From Treponema sp. (GTDB lineage: Bacteria; Spirochaetota; Spirochaetia; Treponematales; Breznakiellaceae), in the NCBI GenBank assembly GCA_031258265.1, contig JAIRNB010000148.1, positions 1 through 5,015 of the forward strand: a DNA stretch of 5,015 nt, in the 5' to 3' direction. Position 1 is the stretch's first letter. The number at the start of each line of letters is the position of its first letter. Of this stretch, positions 1 to 3,546 are shown one piece after another. Under the pieces are notes generated by a model that saw only the letters and a program-made list of their open reading frames with translations, was not told the DNA's origin and searched no databases. The translations under genes and the position numbers were made by a program.

Positions 1-77
1 GAGGCCGCCGTCCCCCCCCACGGAAAGATTCCTAATACACGATCAGCATTATAGCTGTGAATGTTTTCTTGGAAATC

Positions 78-90
78 TGGGCGCATCCCC
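78..90 (+). repeat. 13-base repeat, copy in left spacer (inverted partner at 3284-3296)
   Basis: TGGGCGCATCCCC at 78-90 recurs as its exact reverse complement at 3284-3296. A nine-base part of it also occurs in reverse complement at 3241-3249. A second shared word, GGCATTTAC, lies at 355-363 here and in reverse complement at 3265-3273, so the two words keep the same relative orientation in both spacers, at different distances. This looks like two diverged copies of an interspersed intergenic element in opposite orientation; the family is not identified. Confidence 0.5.
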
Positions 91-212
91 GGCTGCGGCA
101 CACCGCTCAGGCTTGCGCCTTCGCGCATATTACCGGTGTGAAAGCTGCCATTGTGTGCCGGGCCTATGTTACATCTTTCGTCTTAACGCCCCTATCGGGG
201 CGCTTTTATTTT
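91..212 (+). ncRNA. Possible structured RNA with alternative pairings, ending in a terminator
   Basis: Three nested helices can form on the plus strand: GGC and GC at 91-96 with GC and GCC at 144-149 (one mismatch), CACACCG 99-105 with CGGTGTG 134-140, and TGCGC 114-118 with GCGCA 123-127 around a CTTC loop. A competing helix pairs CGGCACAC 96-103 with GTGTGCCG 153-160, perfectly over 8 bp, and can extend with GGC 91-93 to GCC 162-164. The two arrangements exclude each other, and an intrinsic terminator follows at 187-212. It could be a small RNA, a riboregulator, the 3' end of an upstream transcript, or just a palindromic repeat. No promoter was recognised and no target gene lies downstream on this strand. 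Confidence 0.3.
187..212 (+). terminator. Intrinsic terminator, plus strand
   Basis: A perfect 6-bp GC stem, CGCCCC 187-192 and GGGGCG 197-202, closes a TATC tetraloop and is followed directly by CTTTTATTTT at 203-212. This is the usual form of a rho-independent terminator and acts on plus-strand transcripts coming from the left. The transcript it ends is not identified in the window. Confidence 0.8.
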
Positions 213-295
213 GCCTGCCGGGGACCGGGCTATCGCTGCAATTCCTCAGCCCGCCTGCGGCGGGCTTCCGGTATTTCCGCTCTATCCCTTGCGCT

Positions 296-327
296 GCTAA
301 AAAATGGCATCCTTGCCATTTTTTAGC
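296..327. terminator. Bidirectional intrinsic terminator
   Basis: GCTAAAAAATGGCA (296-309) and TGCCATTTTTTAGC (314-327) form a perfect 14-bp palindrome around a TCCT loop. On either strand the ATGGCA/TGCCAT core is followed by six Ts, so it can stop transcription both ways. On the minus strand it lies about 80 bases beyond the kinase stop codon and is the best terminator for that operon; on the plus strand it backs up the one at 187-212. Confidence 0.7.
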
Positions 328-329
328 TT

Positions 330-354
330 TAGATTTTTGCTTCGCAAAAATCTA
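330..354. repeat. Perfect palindrome with T-tract on the 5' arm
   Basis: TAGATTTTTGC (330-340) and GCAAAAATCTA (344-354) make an 11-bp stem with a TTC loop. The T-tract is on the 5' arm and the A-tract on the 3' arm, on both strands, so it is not a normal terminator. A related palindrome with the same TTTTTGC/GCAAAAA ends is found at 3217-3241. Confidence 0.55.
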
Positions 355-367
355 GGCATTTACCACA

Positions 368-385
368 GCCGGCATCCCTGCCGGC
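368..385. repeat. GC-rich hairpin just beyond the kinase gene
   Basis: GCCGGCA (368-374) and TGCCGGC (379-385) form a perfect 7-bp stem around a TCCC loop. No T-run follows on either strand. It lies 22 bases beyond the kinase stop and could stabilise the 3' end of the operon mRNA. Its core GGCATCCCTGCC (371-382) differs at one base from GGCATCCTTGCC (306-317) inside the neighbouring terminator, so the two may be related. Confidence 0.45.
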
Positions 386-406
386 AGGCTGCATATTAAC
401 AAACTT

Positions 407-1306
407 TTACCGGCCGGGCAGTCTGTCCAGATTCGCCCCCGGCACTTCCACCACCGCCGCTCCTACGGCGTTGGCCCGTTCACAGGCCGCCCGGAGGTCC
501 ATCCCCTGTTTTAGGCAGGCGATGATCGTCCCGCAGTGGGCATCCCCGGCGCCCACCGTGTCAAGCGGCCGGGCGGGAAAGCCGGGAACAAAGCCCCCGC
601 CGTTCTTATCCCGGTAATAACAACCCCCGGCCCCCAGGGTGATCACCAGGCGGTTTTCCGTCCGCCGAAAAAGAAAATCCGCGGCCCCCTCGATAGTATC
701 CCCGCCGGAGAATTCACGGGCCTCGGCCCCGTTCAGGTGGAGGATGGGGCCTTCCCCACGGCTGCTCCGGCGGGCCAAAAGACGGGCCATGCGGTCTTTC
801 CCGATACGGCCTATCCGGGGGCCGGGGGCGAAGTAAAGCGCCAGTTGGGGCCGCTCGTACACAAAGTCGATGATCTCGTCCCCCGTGGGGTCTTCCACTT
901 CGATGCCGCAGATAAAAACGCTGTCCGTCCGGGAATAATCAAGCCCCTCCATCCAGGCCCGGGAAAAGAGGTACTCCGCCCCGTGGAGGGACAGAAAACT
1001 CCGCTCCCCGTCCGCCTCGACAAGACAGTAACAGCAGCCGTTTTCCGCTTCCAGCTTTACAAAGGGGCTGACGCCCTCCGCGGCCAGGGCCTCTTCCACC
1101 ATCCGGCCATAGACGCCGCCCCCCACCGGGGAGCAGAGCAGGGCGGGGCTTTCAAAGAGCCGCAGGGTTCTGTAAACATTGTAGGCGCAGCCCCCAATGC
1201 GGCAGGCGGACGCGGTGATGTTAACATCCTCCCCCCGGCGGGGGAGCCGGGGCACGTTGAGCAGTACATCTATCACCGTGGAACCGATGACCAGGGTTTG
1301 CTTCAT
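407..1306 (-). CDS. PfkB/ribokinase-family carbohydrate kinase, substrate unknown
   Basis: Predicted cytosolic 299-residue kinase that transfers the ATP gamma-phosphate to a sugar or sugar-like alcohol; the length is typical of the ribokinase/PfkB family. The N-terminus has the beta-strand and substrate-binding Asp (VIGSTVID, D13) and the glycine pair of family signature 1 (IGGCAYNV, G38-G39, N43). The NxxE motif that helps position Mg-ATP is at N192-E195 (LNGAEAREF). The strand ITLGAGG follows, and signature 2 is complete as DTVGAGD at 249-255, with D255 the expected catalytic base. All key residues are present, so it should be active. The motifs do not define the substrate (ribose, fructose, nucleoside and others are possible). 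The start follows the reductase stop by 18 bases, with a weak GGGACGG ribosome site, so it is co-transcribed and perhaps translationally coupled. It ends with TAA before a cluster of hairpins. Confidence 0.9.
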   Translation of the reverse strand: MKQTLVIGSTVIDVLLNVPRLPRRGEDVNITASACRIGGCAYNVYRTLRLFESPALLCSPVGGGVYGRMVEEALAAEGVSPFVKLEAENGCCYCLVEADGERSFLSLHGAEYLFSRAWMEGLDYSRTDSVFICGIEVEDPTGDEIIDFVYERPQLALYFAPGPRIGRIGKDRMARLLARRSSRGEGPILHLNGAEAREFSGGDTIEGAADFLFRRTENRLVITLGAGGCYYRDKNGGGFVPGFPARPLDTVGAGDAHCGTIIACLKQGMDLRAACERANAVGAAVVEVPGANLDRLPGR

Positions 1307-1324
1307 TACACCGTCCCGGAGATT

Positions 1325-2182
1325 CTACGCCGCAAAGACCGTGCGTTCTACCCCCGCCGCCCGTTTTTTAAGTTCCTCATACTCCTCCGGGGAAAGGGGA
1401 GGAGGCGCCCCCTGGTATTTTTTCACGATGGAAAGGGCCAGGCGCAGCATCCGTATATCTCCGGGGCTTACCGCGGTGTGTATATCCTTTGACATGGTAA
1501 AGCGCAGGGCCAGCTCCGCCAGCCTGTCGTCGCCGATGATGGGGCGGTACCAGCATTTCGGGTAGCCGTCATCCTTGGGTTCCTTTTCCCGGTGGGCCAG
1601 GGCCTTAATGGCGATACGGCCCAGGTTTTGCCGGGCCGCCGCTTCCAGGGCCTGTTGCCCCAGGCCGTTCTTTATCCAGCAGGCCCAGTTAATGGGAAAA
1701 AGCATGGTGTCAAAAATACGGGCTTCCAAAAGCCGCAGGGCCGCATCGTCCCAGTGAGTCGTAAAGCCGATGTTACGGACCCGGCCCCTTTCTTTGGCCT
1801 CCACCAGCGCCTCCAGCGCCCCGCCTTTTCCAAGAACCGTATCAACATCTTCCGGCGGTACCCCATGGAGCTGGTAAACATCAAAATAATCGGTCCGCAG
1901 CAGCTTAAAAGAATTGTGCAGATCTTCCAGGGCCTCTTTTTTTGTCCGCATCGCGGTTTTGCAGGCCAGGTACACCTTAGACCGGTGGGGTTCCAGGGCC
2001 GGACCCAGGGTTTCCTGGGCGTTGCCGTAGGAGGGGGCCACATCAAAGTAATTGATACCCGTATCTACCGCCTGGGCCACGCAATCCGCCGCGTCAAAGG
2101 CTGCCGTATCCCGAACCACGATGCCTCCGAAGGCAAGAACACTGATATTAAAACCGGTCTTACCCAAAATTCGCTGTTCCAT
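1325..2182 (-). CDS. Aldo/keto reductase, first gene of the operon
   Basis: Predicted cytosolic NAD(P)H-dependent oxidoreductase of the aldo/keto reductase (TIM-barrel) superfamily, 285 residues, reducing a carbonyl or oxidising an alcohol; the substrate is unknown. The full catalytic tetrad is visible: D47 and Y52 in NYFDVAPSYGNAQE, K75 in LACKT, and H106 in DVYQLHG. The N-terminus (RILGKTGFNISVLAFGG) and the stretch RVRNIGFTTH are typical of the family. The C-terminal region has YPKCWYRP and a final helical segment; there is no CxxCxxxC cluster, so this is not the iron-sulfur subgroup common in anaerobes. I choose the ATG at 2182 because AGGGGG lies five bases upstream (2188-2193). An in-frame ATG at 2209 would add nine residues, lacks a clear ribosome site and sits almost at the predicted transcription start. 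The pairing with the sugar kinase suggests carbohydrate or polyol metabolism, which is inference only. Confidence 0.92.
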   Translation of the reverse strand: MEQRILGKTGFNISVLAFGGIVVRDTAAFDAADCVAQAVDTGINYFDVAPSYGNAQETLGPALEPHRSKVYLACKTAMRTKKEALEDLHNSFKLLRTDYFDVYQLHGVPPEDVDTVLGKGGALEALVEAKERGRVRNIGFTTHWDDAALRLLEARIFDTMLFPINWACWIKNGLGQQALEAAARQNLGRIAIKALAHREKEPKDDGYPKCWYRPIIGDDRLAELALRFTMSKDIHTAVSPGDIRMLRLALSIVKKYQGAPPPLSPEEYEELKKRAAGVERTVFAA

Positions 2183-2229
2183 CTTGTCCCCCTGTTGGAC
2201 TCCCGCCAAAAATTTGCGCCCTGGGACTT

Positions 2230-2258
2230 AGTGTAGGCGGGTCTTTGGTGAATTGCAA
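2230..2258 (-). promoter_or_regulatory. Promoter of the reductase-kinase operon
   Basis: Read on the minus strand, TTGCAA (2258-2253) and TACACT (2235-2230) are separated by exactly 17 bases, a fair sigma70-type match (four of six in each box). Transcription would start near 2223, giving a leader of about 40 bases that includes the AGGGGG ribosome site. Confidence 0.6.
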
Positions 2259-2270
2259 TCCGGGTTTTTC

Positions 2271-2312
2271 GCCGGGCTTGATTCCCCGCACAGTTTAAGC
2301 GGCAGGCCCGGC
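2271..2312. promoter_or_regulatory. Imperfect hairpin/inverted repeat between the divergent promoters
   Basis: GCCGGGCTTG (2271-2280) pairs with CAGGCCCGGC (2303-2312) over ten positions with one G-T, and an inner stem CCGC (2286-2289) with GCGG (2299-2302) stacks on it. It lies just upstream of the reductase -35 box and about 50 bases from the lipoprotein -35 box. It could be an operator for the operon or a remnant of an intergenic palindrome. No T-run follows on either strand, so it is not a standard terminator. Confidence 0.4.
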
Positions 2313-2363
2313 GATGATACGATGATAAAATCTGAAATCCGCTCCATGAAGTACGGCGGACAC

Positions 2364-2393
2364 TTGACAGAAAAATTTTCATTATGTTATAAA
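2364..2393 (+). promoter_or_regulatory. Strong promoter of the ZinT-like lipoprotein gene
   Basis: A perfect -35 box TTGACA (2364-2369) is followed after 18 bases by TATAAA (2388-2393), or after 17 by the overlapping TTATAA. The surroundings are very AT-rich compared with the rest of the window. Transcription would start near 2400, giving a leader of about 50 bases. An imperfect palindrome (2384-2403) overlaps the -10 box, and CTAACTT occurs at 2397-2403 and again 19 bases later at 2416-2422; either could be a repressor site. Confidence 0.75.
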
Positions 2394-2451
2394 TAGCTAA
2401 CTTTATTATATTCATCTAACTTAAATGATAGATGATACAGGAGGTTCATAT

Positions 2452-3057
2452 ATGAAGCGGTTTTATGGCCTATGGGCCGTCGTGCTTGCGGCGGGGTTTC
2501 TTTCAGCCGGATGCGTTTCCGGTCCCTCGCTGTGGAATTCGGGTCCCCTTTCCGATTGGACGGGGACCTGGAACAATTTTTCATCGTATTTCGATAATCC
2601 CGGTATAGTAAGGGCCTATGAAATCCTGGCTGAACGGGAAGGTAAATCGCCGGATGATATTAAGACCCGTTATGTTACCGGAACCACCTACAAATGCGAC
2701 ATTGCGGCCATGGGAATTCAGGGAAATACCGTTACCTTCTACAGCAAGCCCCAGAGCGTTGTCGGGGCGGTTTCCAATGTAGAGTATAAGGGCCAGTATG
2801 TGTATAAAGGGGAGGTGTCCGCCCCAAATAACCCGGACCGTCTCTGGAAACACTTTGAAACCCTTGAAAATATTCCCTACAAGCATTTAATAATGCTGCC
2901 GGCGGAAGCTGATATTACCGGGGAAACCATGATTCATTTCCATTTCCGCTACGGGGATGATCTTGATAAACTGCTTGCCGCGGATGGCTGGTTTGCCACC
3001 GTGATCGCCTATGACAGCACTATGGACTTACTAGTAAACCACATGACGGCGGATTAA
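2452..3057 (+). CDS. ZinT/YodA-family metal-binding lipoprotein
   Basis: Predicted 201-residue lipoprotein on the outer face of the cell membrane or in the periplasm, probably binding zinc and passing it to an uptake system or buffering it. A signal peptide with basic start (MKRF) and hydrophobic core ends in a canonical lipobox LSAGC, with lipidated C21. The rest resembles the ZinT (YodA) lipocalin-like domain: LSDWTGTW at 33-40, YVTG and CDIAAMGI at 74-89, VTFY at 94-97, a tyrosine/glycine strand near 112-120, then H145 and the pair H162-F-H164 followed by RYGDD and a C-terminal helix. These three histidines match the ZinT zinc ligands in order. There is no His-rich N-terminal loop, and the gap between the first and second histidine is longer than in E. 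coli ZinT. The start at 2452 is chosen because AGGAGGT (2439-2445) lies six bases upstream; an ATG at 2425 would only extend the signal peptide. Family assigned by motif memory, not by a search. Confidence 0.8.
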   Translation: MKRFYGLWAVVLAAGFLSAGCVSGPSLWNSGPLSDWTGTWNNFSSYFDNPGIVRAYEILAEREGKSPDDIKTRYVTGTTYKCDIAAMGIQGNTVTFYSKPQSVVGAVSNVEYKGQYVYKGEVSAPNNPDRLWKHFETLENIPYKHLIMLPAEADITGETMIHFHFRYGDDLDKLLAADGWFATVIAYDSTMDLLVNHMTAD

Positions 3058-3060
3058 CAC

Positions 3061-3103
3061 GGGGGCCTATCCGGGAACCCATCCGATTCCCGGATAGGCC
3101 CTC
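3061..3103 (+). terminator. Strong 3' hairpin of the lipoprotein gene
   Basis: GGGCCTATCCGGGAA (3063-3077) and TTCCCGGATAGGCCC (3087-3101) form a perfect 15-bp stem with a nine-base loop, extendable by two pairs, starting five bases after the TAA stop codon. There is no T-run after it (TCCCCTGTGG), so it is either a terminator that works with help or an mRNA-stabilising hairpin. Confidence 0.6.
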
Positions 3104-3216
3104 CCCTGTGGTGTCAGTCACCCATTCTAACCAGCCAAACCTGCGGTTTGGGGTGGGGCCGCCTTGGCCAATATCTGGGGAATCACTGGCGCTATGCGGA
3201 GCCCCGGAAAGCCCGG

Positions 3217-3241
3217 TTTTTGCGTGCGGGGCACGCAAAAA
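3217..3241. repeat. Perfect 11-bp palindrome, T-tract on the 5' arm
   Basis: TTTTTGCGTGC (3217-3227) and GCACGCAAAAA (3231-3241) pair perfectly around a GGG loop. As in the palindrome at 330-354, the T-tract precedes and the A-tract follows on both strands, the reverse of a terminator. It adjoins ATGCGCCCA at 3241. Confidence 0.55.
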
Positions 3242-3283
3242 TGCGCCCATAAACAAACGAAAAAGTAAATGCCGATACCCTGT

Positions 3284-3296
3284 GGGGATGCGCCCA
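3284..3296 (-). repeat. 13-base repeat, copy in right spacer (partner at 78-90)
   Basis: GGGGATGCGCCCA is the exact reverse complement of the word at 78-90. The pair brackets the reductase-kinase operon and the lipoprotein gene. It lies five bases upstream of the -35 box of the ABC-F promoter, so the insertion of such an element may have shaped that promoter region. Confidence 0.5.
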
Positions 3297-3301
3297 AGGT
3301 C

Positions 3302-3331
3302 TTGACAGGCCGCCGGTTCCGGTACTAAAAA
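3302..3331 (+). promoter_or_regulatory. Promoter of the ABC-F gene
   Basis: A perfect -35 box TTGACA (3302-3307) stands 18 bases before TAAAAA (3326-3331), or 17 before CTAAAA. The -10 match is only moderate. Transcription would begin near 3338, leaving a leader of about 210 bases before the ATG, long enough for regulation. Confidence 0.55.
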
Positions 3332-3418
3332 TGTATCATATCTATCATAAAGCTGTTCCTGAAATCCGGTTAGTCTGGAGTTTTGGGAGGGCTTTTGTAA
3401 AACAAGGAAAGGGCCGGG

Positions 3419-3433
3419 ATGTACAGGAAATAA
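3419..3433 (+). CDS. Possible leader peptide (4 residues)
   Basis: ATG TAC AGG AAA TAA encodes MYRK. A purine-rich AAGGAAAGGG begins at 3404, with AAGGA ending ten bases before the ATG, a plausible ribosome site. The TAA stop touches the first base of the terminator-like hairpin at 3434, so a ribosome on this frame would physically cover its left arm. A four-codon frame can easily arise by chance; the call rests on position and the ribosome site alone. Confidence 0.3.
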   Translation: MYRK

Positions 3434-3475
3434 GCGAAGAGGACAACTAACGGCGCAGCCTCTTCGTATTTTTCC
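3434..3475 (+). terminator. Terminator-like hairpin inside the ABC-F leader
   Basis: CGAAGAGG (3435-3442) and CCTCTTCG (3459-3466) form a perfect 8-bp stem (nine with a G-T pair at 3434/3467) with a 16-base loop, followed by TATTTTTCC; five Ts lie at 3469-3473. It sits between the promoter and the gene, so it would end transcription early unless disrupted. Confidence 0.55.
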
Positions 3476-3546
3476 AACATTCCCGGTTAAAATTCATCGA
3501 ATAAGTATCTTCTTAACCGGGGACGCCGCAGCAGAACGGAGGTCCC

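Larger units (their letters stand above)
1..406. other. Non-coding stretch rich in hairpins, downstream of the kinase operon
   Basis: I see no supportable gene here. Frame 1 is open from the left edge to a TAG at 52-54 and could be the last 17 codons of a gene entering the window, but nothing identifies it. Frame 2 stays open from 2 to 355, yet it runs through an intrinsic terminator and several perfect palindromes, and its translation is compositionally odd, so I do not call it. The stretch holds at least six stem-loops (listed separately where strong), including a 7-bp stem GCCCGCC/GGCGGGC with a TGC loop at 249-265. It lies 3' of the minus-strand operon, so the right part serves as its termination region. 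Confidence 0.7.
3104..3300. other. Non-coding spacer carrying a repeat-like element in inverse orientation
   Basis: No gene is supportable here; the short open frames on both strands have no ribosome sites or recognisable products. It contains a 7-bp stem CCAAACC/GGTTTGG with a TGC loop (3135-3151), a perfect 11-bp palindrome TTTTTGCGTGC/GCACGCAAAAA (3217-3241), ATGCGCCCA (3241-3249), GTAAATGCC (3265-3273) and GGGGATGCGCCCA (3284-3296). Hairpins with a CCTGCGG core, TTTTTGC/GCAAAAA palindromes and the two shared words also occur in the left spacer, which suggests the two spacers hold copies of one repeat family. Confidence 0.5.
3338..3546 (+). promoter_or_regulatory. Long structured leader of the ABC-F gene, probable attenuator
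   Basis: In order: a stem TCCGG (3365-3369) with CTGGA (3375-3379, one G-T pair); a GTTTT/AAAAC stem (3380-3384 with 3399-3403); a possible four-codon frame (3419-3433); a terminator-like hairpin (3434-3475); a stem TCCCGGTTAA (3481-3490) with TTAACCGGG (3513-3521); and GGGAC (3520-3524) with GTCCC (3542-3546), which covers part of the GGAGGT ribosome site. Several pairings compete: GGGAGG (3385-3390) can pair with the right arm of the terminator hairpin, TAACCGG (3514-3520) can pair with CCGGTTA at 3366-3372 or 3483-3489, and the last two stems overlap at 3520-3521. This mutually exclusive layout fits attenuation controlled by a translating or stalled ribosome, as known for some resistance ABC-F genes. 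The structure is by eye, with no energies calculated. Confidence 0.5.

Noticed and set aside
1..54. Possible C-terminal tail of a gene in frame 1
   Set aside because: Only 17 codons are visible and nothing identifies them; it cannot be told from chance.
2..355. Frame 2 open from the left edge to a stop at 353-355, plus a smaller overlapping frame at 57-326
   Set aside because: Both run through an intrinsic terminator and perfect palindromes, lack convincing ribosome sites, and give low-complexity, cysteine-rich translations with no recognisable motif.
536..1492. 318-codon plus-strand open frame opposite the kinase and the end of the reductase
   Set aside because: It is an antisense shadow of two genes with clear catalytic motifs, rich in Pro and Gly as expected from high-GC complementary frames.
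1592..2236. 214-codon plus-strand open frame opposite the reductase
   Set aside because: Antisense to a gene with a complete catalytic tetrad and good ribosome site; no motif of its own.
78..3296. Composite transposon or integron-like unit with terminal inverted repeats
   Set aside because: There is no transposase or integrase, the repeats are internal to larger spacers, and no target-site duplication is visible.
3020..3305. Open frames on both strands in the spacer after the lipoprotein gene
   Set aside because: They span the terminator hairpin and palindromes, lack ribosome sites and overlap the lipoprotein end.
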